DNA from: JAOUEA01 sp963719165
GTDB taxonomy: Bacteria; Actinomycetota; UBA4738; HRBIN12
DNA: 64,000 nt
Reading direction: 5' to 3'
Assembly (NCBI GenBank): GCA_963719165.1
Contig: CAVRAV010000001.1
Span: forward strand, 2,108,001 to 2,172,000
Below, in pieces: positions 51,005 through 60,310 of the stretch (within the stretch, counting starts at the first letter, position 1; the number at the start of each line of letters is the position of its first letter). The notes below the pieces were generated by a model. That model had not been told where the DNA came from and did no database searches. It saw only the letters and a list, made by a program, of their open reading frames with translations. Both the position numbers and the translations under genes were made by a program.

Positions 51005-51477
51005 CTGCGGAGCTCCACGACCGTGGTACCCACGCGGATCCGATCCCCAGGCTGGACCATCGCGGGCGCGGCCAGCTTCTGATCGTTCACGAAGGTGCCG
51101 TTGGTTGAGCCGAGATCCTCCACGTACCACGACCCGTTCTTGCCGAAGATGCGCGCGTGCTGTTGCGAGACGTACGTGTCCTCGAGCAGGAGCTCGCACT
51201 CGGGGGCTCGGCCCATCACCATGCTCGCCGCCATCTTCACGGTGCGCGGCTTCGTGCCGTCGGTATGCACGACCACGCTCTGGGGACCGGGCGGCAGGGT
51301 CGGGCCCGCCGAGGCGCCCTTTGCGCCCTTGGCGGCGCGCGACGATCGGGGTGCCCGGTCCACGGCGAGGCCACGAACGACCCAGCGCGTCGAGCGCCAG
51401 ATGAACAGGAACAACAGGGCGAACAACCCGTACTTCAGGGCCGACAGCGCGAACGGCGTGACGCCTGCGGCGAGCAC
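51001..51477 (-). CDS. fhaB: FHA-domain protein FhaB (FipA)
   Basis: 158 aa: N-terminal membrane helix (ALKYGLFALLFLFIWRSTRW), linker, and a C-terminal FHA domain (MGRAPECELLLEDTYVSQQH, then YVEDLGSTNGTFVND). FHA domains bind phosphothreonine; in mycobacteria this protein links PknA/PknB signalling to division. The GTG follows the fhaA stop with no gap. Confidence 0.93.
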   Translation of the reverse strand: MLAAGVTPFALSALKYGLFALLFLFIWRSTRWVVRGLAVDRAPRSSRAAKGAKGASAGPTLPPGPQSVVVHTDGTKPRTVKMAASMVMGRAPECELLLEDTYVSQQHARIFGKNGSWYVEDLGSTNGTFVNDQKLAAPAMVQPGDRIRVGTTVVELRR

Positions 51478-52170
51478 CTAGCCCCTCCGGAACTCCAGGA
51501 CGGTCGATCCGATGGTGATCCGATCGCCCTCCTCGAGCGGACGCGACTGGATCACCGAACCGTTCAGCCTCGTTCCGTTGGTGGAGCCGAGGTCCGTGAG
51601 CGTGACCTCGCCGTTCTTGAGTCTGATCTGCGCGTGGCGCCGCGACGCGCCCTTGTCCTTGAGCACGACCTCGCAGTCGGGGAGTCGCCCGATCGTGGCG
51701 GCGTCGCCTTCGATGGCGACGGTGCGCTCGGCGCCATCCTCACGGATCACGAGCGTCGGGTGCCCGTTCGATGCCGCCGACGCGGGGGCGATCCGCTCCT
51801 CGCCTTCCACCAGGCTCGCCTCGCAGACGAAATCCCCCTTTCGGAGCTTGTCGTCCACGAAGAACTCGATCTCCGGGGGCCCGACCAGACCCCATCCTCG
51901 CTCGGAAGCGTTCTCTCGCACGACGGTCTTCAGCTCCGCGGCCATCGCGGCCTCGGCCTGCTCGAAGTGCGCCGCGTCCTCCGCCGACAGATAGAACGCG
52001 AAGCGATTGGGACCCCAGACCTCGCTCACGCCAACCGTGCGGCCGGTATCCATCTCCTTGATGAGCCGTTTGGCGAGCTCGATCGGTTGGACGCCGCTGC
52101 GGAACGTCTTCGAGAACAGGCCTTCGACGAGGCCCCCCAAGCGTCGTTCGAAGTCACGGAGGTTCGGCAC
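51478..52170 (-). CDS. fhaA: DUF3662 and FHA-domain protein FhaA
   Basis: 230 aa: DUF3662 domain (RDFERRLGGLVEGLFSKTFR to about residue 120) and a C-terminal FHA domain (IGRLPDCEVVLKDKGASRRH, LTDLGSTNGTRLNG). It lacks the long disordered linker found between the two domains in mycobacteria. First gene of the leftward cluster; TAGGAT at about 52212-52217 on the minus strand may be part of the promoter. Confidence 0.94.
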   Translation of the reverse strand: MPNLRDFERRLGGLVEGLFSKTFRSGVQPIELAKRLIKEMDTGRTVGVSEVWGPNRFAFYLSAEDAAHFEQAEAAMAAELKTVVRENASERGWGLVGPPEIEFFVDDKLRKGDFVCEASLVEGEERIAPASAASNGHPTLVIREDGAERTVAIEGDAATIGRLPDCEVVLKDKGASRRHAQIRLKNGEVTLTDLGSTNGTRLNGSVIQSRPLEEGDRITIGSTVLEFRRG

Positions 52171-52217
52171 GGATGCTGCGCACGCGCGAGGTCGGCCGCG
52201 CGCTCCCGGCGCTCATC

Positions 52218-52580
52218 CTACCGCTGGGGGTGTGGCGAACCTGTGGTGGCCTCGACCTCCACGTCCCCCTCGCTGACGGAGAGGAACTCACCGGATCGGG
52301 AGCGCTGCGAGAGGGGGTTGGCGAACCCGTAGCGCTCGTCGGGGGGGAACCGTCGCCACCGCCATTCGACGAGCTCCCAGTACGTGCGACGGGCGAACAC
52401 GAGGATGAGGATGGCGAGCAAGAACCGCAGCGTCGGCGAGGGAGAGATCGTGAGGTAACCCGCCAGCATGCCCGCGCTCCCCGCCGCCACCCAGGCCGCG
52501 AGACTCACGAACCCCACCATGGTGAGGTGCCGCATCAGCTCGTCGAAGTCCAGTGGGCGAGGCGGGCGGACTGGGGCCAT
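52218..52580 (-). CDS. Small membrane protein, unknown function
   Basis: About 120 aa with two membrane helices (LTMVGFVSLAAWVAAGSAGM and TLRFLLAILILVFARRTYWE) followed by RWRRFPPDERYGFANPLS. No family is recognised. ATG 52616 would add 12 residues; neither start has a clear ribosome site. It precedes fhaA in the same direction. Confidence 0.55.
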   Translation of the reverse strand: MAPVRPPRPLDFDELMRHLTMVGFVSLAAWVAAGSAGMLAGYLTISPSPTLRFLLAILILVFARRTYWELVEWRWRRFPPDERYGFANPLSQRSRSGEFLSVSEGDVEVEATTGSPHPQR

Positions 52581-52699
52581 CCACCGATAGTGGGGTATAC
52601 CCGGTTCCAGGTACATCGCGCGGACGGGGGGTTGTCGGCCCCCGTGTGGGGGACGACCACCGGCCCACCATGGTTGTTAGCATCGGCGCACGCACCTTC

Positions 52700-52783
<84 letters not shown>

Positions 52784-52838
52784 CCCTCTTTGCGCAATCG
52801 AATCGGGCTCCGCGTCTTGAGTCGTCGCTCGGTCGCGG

Positions 52839-53465
52839 TTAGCCGGCCCGCCGGGCACGAAGGCCGGCGAGTACCACGTCGACATGGCGCTCGGAGCCCG
52901 CGGCGGCTCCGCGAGTGGGCGGCTTTCCGAAGAGCCGGCGCAGCATCACGGGCCCCATGATGAGCTCGAGGCCCAGTTCCAGGTCCGTGCCCGGGGGCAG
53001 CTCTCCGCGCTCGACGCCGCGCAGCAGGATCGCCCGCAGCATCTGCCTGCGGGGTTCGATCACGCGCCGGGCATAGAGTCGGCCGAGGTCCGAGCCCTCC
53101 GCCACCTCGGCCACCATCCGCGGGAACACGTACCCCAATGGCGTGGTGCGAACGGTCTGCTGGAAGGTCGTGAGGACATGAACCAGATCCTCGCGCAGAG
53201 AGCCTGTGTCGGGATCCTCGACGGTCGTCAGGTGGCAGGCCACGGCATCCATCACGAGGTCTTCCTTCGAGTCCCAACGGCGGTAGATCGTCGTCTTGCC
53301 CACCCCGGCCCTAGCGGCCACCCCTTCCATGCTCATGGCACCGAACCCCTGCTCCACGAACAGATCGACGGCGGCCTCCTGGATGGCCAGTTCTGCGCGG
53401 GCGCTGCGGGGACGTCCCGGCGACCGCGTGGCAGCCGCCGCCTCTGCGGGCGGAGACGCAGGCAT
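52839..53465 (-). CDS. TetR/AcrR family regulator
   Basis: 208 aa with an N-terminal helix-turn-helix (AIQEAAVDLFVEQGFGAMSM, then GVAARAGVGKTTIYRRWDSK) and a TetR C-terminal ligand domain. Its ATG overlaps the MFS stop (TGATG), so it probably represses the efflux gene it follows. The palindrome at 55052-55068 is its likely operator. Confidence 0.88.
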   Translation of the reverse strand: MPASPPAEAAAATRSPGRPRSARAELAIQEAAVDLFVEQGFGAMSMEGVAARAGVGKTTIYRRWDSKEDLVMDAVACHLTTVEDPDTGSLREDLVHVLTTFQQTVRTTPLGYVFPRMVAEVAEGSDLGRLYARRVIEPRRQMLRAILLRGVERGELPPGTDLELGLELIMGPVMLRRLFGKPPTRGAAAGSERHVDVVLAGLRARRAG

Positions 53466-55023
53466 CAGAGCGCCGCCTCCGCCACACGGTCCGCCGGGGG
53501 CTCCTCCTCGGCCTCCAAGACGATCGGATCGAGGGCGCGCGCGGGTAGGAAGAAGAGCGCGATGAGCGCGCCCGCGAAGGCGACGATCGCCGCGACGATG
53601 AGCGCGGTGCCCATGCCGTTGGAGAAGGCGACCTTCGCCGACTGCAGCAACGCCGCCCCGGGGCCTCCCCGACCTGGCCGGCAACGGCGAAGGCACCCCC
53701 GATCGAGTCGCCGGCGGCCGCGGCGGCGGTGGCGGGGAGTCCGCCGACCGCGGGCGCCATGGCCGACGCGTAAGACGAGGACAGGATGCTGCCGAGGACC
53801 GCGACGCCCAACGCTCCGCCCACCTGGCGAGTGGTGTCGTTCATCGCGGAACCCACCCCGGCCTTCGCCAGCGGCAGGGAGCCCATGATCGACTCGGTGG
53901 CCGGCGTCATCGTGAGCCCCATGCCGGCGCCCAGGATGGCGAGCGAGCTGGCGATCAGGACGTAGCCGGAGGTGGCGCTCACGGTCGACAACAGGCCGAG
54001 TGCGGCCGCGACGACAACCAGGCCGAGCGCCACCATGACCTTCGTGCCGAAGCGTTCGGCGAGTCGCGCGCTGAGGGGTGCCGCGACGATCAAGGTGGCG
54101 ACCGGCATCACGCGCACCCCGGCTTCGAGCGGCGTGTACCCCAGCACGAACTGCAGGTACTGCGTGTTGAGGAAGATCGTCCCGAACAGCGCGAAGAAGA
54201 CCAGCGTGATGCTGGCGCTCGCCGCGCTGAACCGCGGGTTCTCGAAGAACTGGATCTGCAGCATGGGGTGCTCGGTGCGCAGCTCCCACCAGATGAAGAG
54301 CGCCAGGAGCACCAAGGCGATCCCGATCGCGCTGAGCGTGGCGGCGGACGTCCAGCCGTGCGAGGGCGCCTCGATGATCCCGTAGACCAAGGCGACCAGG
54401 CCCCCGATGGACAGGGCCGCACCGACGGGATCGAGCGGCGTGGCCGCGGGGTCGCGCGATTCGGGCACCACGCGCCAGCCGTACACGAGGGCCGCGATGA
54501 CGATGGGGACGTTGACGAGGAAGACCGAACCCCACCAGAAGTGCTCCAGGAGCCAGCCACCGGCAAGCGGGCCCAGGATGATCCCGAGGCCCGACACGCC
54601 CGCCCAGATCCCGATGGCACGGCCGCGCTCCTTGGGGGGGAAGATGTTCGTGATGATGGACAGGGTCGCCGGCATGATCAGCGCGCCGCCGACGCCCATC
54701 AGCGCCCGCGTGCCGATCAGCGTGTTGGCCGAGCCCGAGAACGCGGACGCGACCGAACCGATCGCGAAGATGGTGAGGCCCACGTTCAGCGCGCGCTTGC
54801 GGCCGAACCGGTCGCCCAGCGCTCCCATGGTCAGCAGGAGCCCCGCGAACACGAGCACGTAGGAATCGACCATCCACTGCAGCTGGCTCGCGCTCGCCCC
54901 CAGGTCTCGGGCCACGGTGGGCAGCGCGACGTTGAGGATCGTGTTGTCCATCCCGATGATGACGAGGCTCAGACAGAGCGCCCCGAGGGCCCACCACCGC
55001 TTGGCATAGAGTTCCGTCTGCAT
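53465..55023 (-). pseudogene. EmrB/QacA-type MFS drug transporter, frameshifted near its end
   Basis: A 14-helix DHA2 exporter: MDNTILNVALPTVARDLGAS, motif A GALGDRFGRKRALN and motif C region GLGIILGPLAGGWLLE. The frame runs to AVAGQVGEAPG and then continues one frame over as GAALLQSAKVAFSNGMGTAL and LDPIVLEAEEEPPADR-stop at 53465. Restoring one base in the CCCCGGGG run at 53656-53663 gives an intact 519-aa protein. Possibly an assembly error. It would export hydrophobic compounds, controlled by the coupled TetR gene. Confidence 0.8.
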
Positions 55024-55051
55024 CCCTTCCTCCGGGTTCGCTCGATGGAGT

Positions 55052-55068
55052 TACGCAACGGTTGCGTA
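55052..55068. promoter_or_regulatory. Palindromic operator upstream of the MFS gene
   Basis: TACGCAAC-G-GTTGCGTA, a perfect 8+1+8 inverted repeat 28 nt before the MFS start, in the only gap of the MFS-TetR unit. Typical of TetR autorepressed efflux systems. Confidence 0.65.
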
Positions 55069-55130
55069 TCGCATAGAACCGAGGCTACCAGCGAACGCGA
55101 GATACGCGGCAAGTCGTGAAGCGGCTGAGC

Positions 55131-56537
55131 TCAGGCGAGGCAGAACAGGGGCGTGGGCGCCTGCGCTTCCTGGCTCGGGGCGCTCACCCGCGGCCCCGAA
55201 ACGGCGCGAACGACATAGCGATACGTGAGATCGACGCCCAGCCCGACGTCCGTGAACGAGGTGACCCGGGGATCGGAGATCCGCGTCACGAGTTGGTAGG
55301 CCTTCATCCCCGGCTCCTCGCGCCAGATCTCGTACCCCTTCGAGGGACCGCCCGGGGTCCACTCGAGGTCGGTTCGCGTGGAGAGAAGACCGTTGCATGA
55401 GGTGGTGGCCGCCAGCCCGGTGGGCGCCGGCACGGGCTTGGGAGCCCGGACGTGCGGCCTGATCGATCCCGAGGAGATCGCCGTGATCGCCGGCACGGCA
55501 ACCCATGCCGCACCGAGCAGGGCCACGGTGACGGACACCCACGTGAGCACGCGGGCCGGGCGCCCGTGGCGCGGCCGGGCAGCGCGCGTCGTGACCACGG
55601 GCGGGAGTACCGCCGTGGCCGGTCGCACGATCGGCGCGGTGAGGCCGGGATGGGAACGCCGACCACGCGCGGCCTCCCGCGCGCCCGCCCCTGCGTTCGG
55701 CGCGGCCTCCCGCAAGGCTCGCGCGAGCTCCTCCGCGCGCTCGTAGCGCGCGGTCGGATCCCTCGCCAGGCATCTCGCGACGACCCCGTCGAGCGCGGCG
55801 GGCACGTCGGGACGCAGCGCCCGGATCGGAACGAAGGCAGCGCCGCCGGCGCGCTCGAGGGACCCTTCGGGAGGGGCCGGGAACGGTGGGCGCCCCGCGA
55901 GCAGTTCGTACAGCACGGCCCCGAGCGCATAGACGTCGGCGCGCTGATCCGAGGCATCGCCCCGCGCCTGCTCGGGCGCGACGTAGGCGGCGGTGCCGTG
56001 TGCCGTTGGTGAGCCGGAGCGAGCGGATCCGCGCGCCGCGCGTGCGATGCCGAAGTCGAGCACCTTCACCGTGCCGGCCGGAGTCACCATGATGTTGCCC
56101 GGGGCGATGTCTCGATGGACGATCCCGCGCTCGTGGGCATGGGCGAGCGCGTCGGCAACCCCCGCCCCGATCTGCGCGGCGCGGGCGGGCTCCACCCCGT
56201 CGGCGTCGCCGACGATCTGGCCGAGGGTTCGACCGGGGACGAACTCCATCACGATGAAGGCCCGGCCGGCGTCCTCGCCGATGTCGTGGACCCCCACGAT
56301 GCCGGGGTGGGACAGTCGCGCCGCGGTCCTGGCCTCGCGGCGGAACCGAGTCAAGAATCGGCGGTCGGCCGCGAGCTCCGGCCGTAACACCTTCACCGCG
56401 ACCGTGCGATCGAGCTCGTGATCGACCGCCTCGTACACCTCGCCCATCCCGCCGCGGCCGATGAGGCCGCGGATCTCGTAGCGGGCGGCCAGCTGGCTGC
56501 CGAGCGGCGACGATGGACGTTGAACGCGCTGACCCAT
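55131..56537 (-). CDS. Transmembrane Ser/Thr kinase with FN3-like ectodomain
   Basis: 468 aa. Kinase domain: IGRGGMGEVYEAVD, Lys49 (VAVKV), HRDIAPGN (141-148), DFG (161-163) and VAPEQA. The usual Lys two residues after HRD is Ala145. A membrane helix lies at about 329-351, followed by one fibronectin-III-like domain (APTGLAATTSCNG to VSAPSQ) in place of PASTA repeats. TACCAT 9 nt before ATG suggests a leaderless transcript. Confidence 0.85.
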   Translation of the reverse strand: MGQRVQRPSSPLGSQLAARYEIRGLIGRGGMGEVYEAVDHELDRTVAVKVLRPELAADRRFLTRFRREARTAARLSHPGIVGVHDIGEDAGRAFIVMEFVPGRTLGQIVGDADGVEPARAAQIGAGVADALAHAHERGIVHRDIAPGNIMVTPAGTVKVLDFGIARAARGSARSGSPTAHGTAAYVAPEQARGDASDQRADVYALGAVLYELLAGRPPFPAPPEGSLERAGGAAFVPIRALRPDVPAALDGVVARCLARDPTARYERAEELARALREAAPNAGAGAREAARGRRSHPGLTAPIVRPATAVLPPVVTTRAARPRHGRPARVLTWVSVTVALLGAAWVAVPAITAISSGSIRPHVRAPKPVPAPTGLAATTSCNGLLSTRTDLEWTPGGPSKGYEIWREEPGMKAYQLVTRISDPRVTSFTDVGLGVDLTYRYVVRAVSGPRVSAPSQEAQAPTPLFCLA

Positions 56538-56598
56538 GACCGCACGATGGTACCGGGGACGGTTCCATCGCGGGGACGGCCGGGCGCGGCCCGTCACG

Positions 56599-57267
56599 TC
56601 ATCGCCACATCTCCTCGGGTGTGAGTGGCGCGAGGGGTGCGGACGGCTCGGACGTCGGAACCGGGCCACCTGCCCCTTCACCTTCCGGTTCCCGTTCGGC
56701 GTCCCGGAGCTTCTTCGCGTTCCAGATGATCCCGCCCAGCGTGAGCCCCAGCGCCGCGCACCAGATCAGCGCGCCCCACATGCGAACGTTGCGCGCCCAT
56801 CGGTCGGCGAGGTAGAGCTTGTCCCAATGTTCGGGCCCGAAGATCCGCTCCCAGTCGCCCAGCGCGTCGGGGCCTGCGCCCATCAACGCCAGCTGACCCT
56901 GCGTGGCATCGGCCATGTAGCGGGCGGAATCCGCGAACGCGTTCGCCGACCAAGCCCAGCAGATCCCCCATGCGATCAGATCGCGTTTCCAGAGTCCGAA
57001 GATCAGGCCCACGACGAGGGGGAAGAGCATCTGCGAACCGGAGCCCATCATCAGCATCGTGGTCTCGCCGAACGCCGAGAACACCTTGTGCCCAACTTCG
57101 TGCACTGCGATGTCGAGGAACATCAGCACCGGCACCTCGCCGTTGCGGATGAACCCGAAGTAGCCCCAGATGCCCACGAGGACCAGTGCCCCGATGCCCT
57201 TCCACACGTTCAGTCGGCGCTGGACGTCCTCCGGCAAGGGGACGGGTTTGGACGACACGAGATCCAT
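56599..57267 (-). CDS. Membrane protein with HEXXH motif (putative metalloprotease)
   Basis: 222 aa with four or five membrane segments. HEVGH occurs in LDIAVHEVGHKVFSAFGE inside or next to a helix, as in site-2-protease-like enzymes. A later zinc-binding Asp motif cannot be identified, so activity is uncertain. It is divergent from the ABC genes. Confidence 0.6.
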   Translation of the reverse strand: MDLVSSKPVPLPEDVQRRLNVWKGIGALVLVGIWGYFGFIRNGEVPVLMFLDIAVHEVGHKVFSAFGETTMLMMGSGSQMLFPLVVGLIFGLWKRDLIAWGICWAWSANAFADSARYMADATQGQLALMGAGPDALGDWERIFGPEHWDKLYLADRWARNVRMWGALIWCAALGLTLGGIIWNAKKLRDAEREPEGEGAGGPVPTSEPSAPLAPLTPEEMWR

Positions 57268-57389
57268 GCGGAGCGTATCGGCGCGATGTCGGACCGGAGT
57301 AAGGTCGCCCGCGTGAGGCCGACCTGAGCGACGTCATCGAACTGGAAGGGCTCCGCAAGGAGTATCGAAGGCTGCGCCGCGGCAGGACC

Positions 57390-58250
57390 GTGGCCGTGGA
57401 CGGGCTGGACCTGTCGGTCCCCGAGGGCGGCGTGTTCGGCTTCCTCGGCCCCAACGGCGCCGGGAAGACGACCACGATCAGGTGCCTGCTCGGACTCGTC
57501 ACCCCGAGTGCCGGGCGTATGCGGATGCTGGCGGCCGACCTCCCTCGCTCCCTCCCACGGGTGATCCGCGACGTCGGCGCCATCGTCGAGACGCCCTCGC
57601 TGTTCCCACGGTTCTCCGGCCGGCGAAACCTGCGCATCCTTGGAAGGATCGACGGGATCGGTCCCAGGGCCGTCGACGAGGCGCTGGAGCGCGTGGGGCT
57701 CGCGGAACGGGGCGACGACTTCGTCAAGACGTACTCGCTGGGCATGAAACAGCGGTTGGGCATCGCGGCGGCCTTATTGAAGGACCCCGCGGTCCTGATC
57801 CTCGACGAGCCCGCGAACGGGCTGGACCCCGCCGGCATCGTCGAGGTGCGCGAGCTGATCAGGCGTCTCGGCGCCGAGGGTCGCACGGTGTTCGTGTCGA
57901 GCCACATCCTCTCGGAGATCCAGCAGACGGCCGATCGCGTCGCGATCCTGGCTCACGGTCGGCTCGTCAAGGCGGGTCCCGTTCGCGAGGTGCTCGCGAG
58001 CCGAGGCGGCGAGAGCGTCCGCGTGCGGCTCCGTGACCTGGAGGCCGGCCGCAAGGCGCTCGCGGCCAATGGGGTCGAGTCCAGCGTGGACGGGGACATG
58101 CTGCGGGTGCCGATCTCCCCGGCCGAGGCCGAGAACGTGACGCGATTCCTCGCCCAACGCGGCCTCTTCCTCTCGGAGCTCCGCCCGGACGAGGTGGATC
58201 TCGAAACCGTGTTCTTGGAGCTCACGCGAGACCCTGAGGCGTCGGATTGA
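57390..58250 (+). CDS. ABC transporter ATP-binding protein, 5' end disturbed
   Basis: Visible frame of 286 aa with Walker A GPNGAGKTT, signature SLGMKQRLGI, Walker B VLILDEPANGLDP and H-loop SSHILSE, typical of CcmA/BcrA-type exporters. The first strand (VIELEGLRKEYR) is encoded upstream in the same frame, but no ATG, GTG or TTG is available there. GTG 57313, with TAAGGT 7 nt upstream, is one base out of frame. One missing base at 57316-57325 would restore a 312-aa protein. Pairs with the permease that follows. Confidence 0.85.
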   Translation: MAVDGLDLSVPEGGVFGFLGPNGAGKTTTIRCLLGLVTPSAGRMRMLAADLPRSLPRVIRDVGAIVETPSLFPRFSGRRNLRILGRIDGIGPRAVDEALERVGLAERGDDFVKTYSLGMKQRLGIAAALLKDPAVLILDEPANGLDPAGIVEVRELIRRLGAEGRTVFVSSHILSEIQQTADRVAILAHGRLVKAGPVREVLASRGGESVRVRLRDLEAGRKALAANGVESSVDGDMLRVPISPAEAENVTRFLAQRGLFLSELRPDEVDLETVFLELTRDPEASD

Positions 58251-59170
58251 TCGGGCTCGTGCGATCCGAACTGCTCCGCATCCGGTCGAGGCGCCTCGTG
58301 TGGATCCTCGCGATCCTCGCACTGGCCGTCACCTTCATCGGTGTGGGGATCGGGGCGGCTCGATCGCACAAGCCGACGGCCTCCGAGATCGCCCAGGCGG
58401 ATCGGGAGTTCTCCCGTTCGCTGCACGCCTGTCTCAAAGGGAAGTTCGTGAACGAGGCTCGGCTCCCATCGGGGGAAACCCTCGAGACCTGGTGCGCGCG
58501 TACGGTGAACAGGACCGACTTCCACGTCTACAGCGGCGGGACGGTGCTGCGAGTCTCCGGCCTCGCAGACATGTTGAAGGCGACGTCGTTCCTGTTGATC
58601 GTCCTCGGGGTCGTGATCGGTGCCTCGAGCGTGGGTGCCGACTGGCAGAGCGGCACCATGGCGACCCTGCTGGTGTGGGAGCCACGGCGCCTGCGGGTGC
58701 TCCTCGTGCGCGTGGCCATCGTGATGGCGGTGGTCTTCGTCCTGGCGGTGCTCTTGCAGGTGGCCCTGTCCCTCGCGTTGCTGGCCGGGTCCGCCCTGCG
58801 GGGCGACGCGTCGACCCCTTCGGACTTCTTGCGTGAGGTGGCTCAGGTGGTCCTGCGGATCGCGGCCGCCGCCGCGGCGGCATCGAGCATCGGGGTCGCG
58901 ATCTCGTCGATCGGGCGCAGCACGGCCGCCTCGCTCGGGGTCATCTTCGTGTATCTGGCGTTGGTGGAGAGCCTCCTGCGTGGACTCGTGCCGAGGCTCG
59001 CACCGTGGCTCCTGAGCGTGAACGTCCTCGCGGTGGTGGACGGGCGTACGCAGTTCCTCGATCGCGACCGAGTCGTGACGCTCGTCCACGGTGTGACCAC
59101 GGTGGGGGTGTACGCGGCCGGCCTGGTGATCATCGCGCTGGTGTTCTTCCGGATACGCGACGTGAACTGA
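58247..59170 (+). CDS. ABC-2 type permease
   Basis: 307 aa with about six membrane segments. LRIRSRRLVWILAILALAVT at the N-terminus, a soluble loop after helix 1, and GADWQSGTMATLLVWEPRRL, a typical ABC-2 permease element. TTG start overlaps the ATPase stop (TTGA). Substrate unknown. Confidence 0.82.
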   Translation: MIGLVRSELLRIRSRRLVWILAILALAVTFIGVGIGAARSHKPTASEIAQADREFSRSLHACLKGKFVNEARLPSGETLETWCARTVNRTDFHVYSGGTVLRVSGLADMLKATSFLLIVLGVVIGASSVGADWQSGTMATLLVWEPRRLRVLLVRVAIVMAVVFVLAVLLQVALSLALLAGSALRGDASTPSDFLREVAQVVLRIAAAAAAASSIGVAISSIGRSTAASLGVIFVYLALVESLLRGLVPRLAPWLLSVNVLAVVDGRTQFLDRDRVVTLVHGVTTVGVYAAGLVIIALVFFRIRDVN

Positions 59171-59192
59171 AGGCGCAGGGGGCCGTGACGGG

Positions 59193-59221
59193 TTCGCCGC
59201 GGGAGGGGGTCGGCGTATACT
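59193..59221 (+). promoter_or_regulatory. Promoter of the DUF4446-bactofilin-serS unit
   Basis: TTCGCC, 17 nt, TATACT, about 70 nt before the DUF4446 gene; the TATACT box is close to consensus. Confidence 0.55.
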
Positions 59222-59291
59222 TCGGTCCCCCGGGAGCTCGGTTTCCGGTTGGTTCGGCCGCCTCGGCTCGGGATCAACACAAAGGACCTTC

Positions 59292-59792
59292 ATGACGTTC
59301 TCCGCATCGACGCAATCGCTCCTGGTCCTCATCGCGATCGGGTTGTCGGTGCTCTCCATCGCCTTCGCCGTCATCGGCGGCGGTCGTCGTCGCACCCGGC
59401 CGTCGACCGGTCCGATCCAGATGGACGAGGCCCTGCGCGGCGTCTTGGAGGGCCAGGCGGCGCAGATCAAGCGCCTCGAGCACGCCGCTCGGGTGTTGAA
59501 TGCGCGCGATCAGAACCAGCAGGTCCTGATCGAGGGCAGCGTGCGGCGGATGTCGCTGCTGCGGTACGACGCGTTCGAGGACGTGGGTGGGCGGCTGTCG
59601 TTCTCCTGCGCGATGCTGGATGAGCACGGCACCGGCGTCGTGTTGACCTCCATCAACGGCAGGCAGGAGACCCGCGTGTACGCCAAACCCATCGCGGAGG
59701 GAGCAAGCACCCACAACCTCTCGACGGAAGAGGTCGAGGCGATCCGGCAGGCCCTCAGCGGTGCCGCCGGGGAGGCGGTGGCAGCACGATGA
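59292..59792 (+). CDS. DUF4446 family protein
   Basis: 166 aa: N-terminal membrane helix (LLVLIAIGLSVLSIAFAVIG), a coiled-coil-like middle and the DUF4446 core RYDAFEDVGGRLSFSCAMLD, VVLTSINGRQETRVYAKPI. The family is widespread in Gram-positive genomes and has no known function. AAAGGA precedes the ATG; the stop overlaps the bactofilin start (ATGA). Confidence 0.88.
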   Translation: MTFSASTQSLLVLIAIGLSVLSIAFAVIGGGRRRTRPSTGPIQMDEALRGVLEGQAAQIKRLEHAARVLNARDQNQQVLIEGSVRRMSLLRYDAFEDVGGRLSFSCAMLDEHGTGVVLTSINGRQETRVYAKPIAEGASTHNLSTEEVEAIRQALSGAAGEAVAAR

Positions 59793-60310
59793 TGTTCAAG
59801 CGGGACGACGCCGAATCCGTCGAAGTCCCCGTGGGGACCCAGAGCGAACCGTCGGCCGAGGGGCGGCCACACGTCCGAGAGGAGCGAGAGATGGCGGAGC
59901 AGAACGCAGAGGTCACGATCGTGGGGACGGGCGCACGCCTCGAAGGCAACGTGGTGTCCGCGGGGTCCCTGCGCATCGATGGGCAGGTCAAGGGGCAGAT
60001 CAACGCGGAAGGCGATGTCGAGCTCACCCCACAGAGCCAGGTCGAGGCGGACATCCGCGCGCAGAACGTGACCGTGGCCGGCTCGTTCAAGGGGAACCTG
60101 ATCGTGAAGGGAAAGGCGCACCTGGCGCGCGGGGGCCGCATCGAGGGCAACATCACGTCCAAGACGCTCGTCGTGGAAGAGGGCGGCATGTTCCACGGTC
60201 AGAGCGTGATGGACGGGTCGGCGCCGGGGCAACCGGGCCAGGCCGCGTCCAAGGGATCGCCGTCTGCCCAACCACAGCCGAAGGGAACCGACCAGGTCAA
60301 GGTGCCGTAG
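59789..60310 (+). CDS. Bactofilin family protein
   Basis: 173 aa with the beta-helical bactofilin core: TIVGTGARLEGNVVSAGSLR, IDGQVKGQINAEGDVEL, ADIRAQNVTVAGSFKGNLIV and GRIEGNITSKTLVVEEGGMF. Bactofilins polymerise into membrane-associated filaments that organise cell-wall enzymes. The disordered tails on both sides are typical. Coupled to DUF4446 and abutting serS. Confidence 0.87.
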   Translation: MMFKRDDAESVEVPVGTQSEPSAEGRPHVREEREMAEQNAEVTIVGTGARLEGNVVSAGSLRIDGQVKGQINAEGDVELTPQSQVEADIRAQNVTVAGSFKGNLIVKGKAHLARGGRIEGNITSKTLVVEEGGMFHGQSVMDGSAPGQPGQAASKGSPSAQPQPKGTDQVKVP

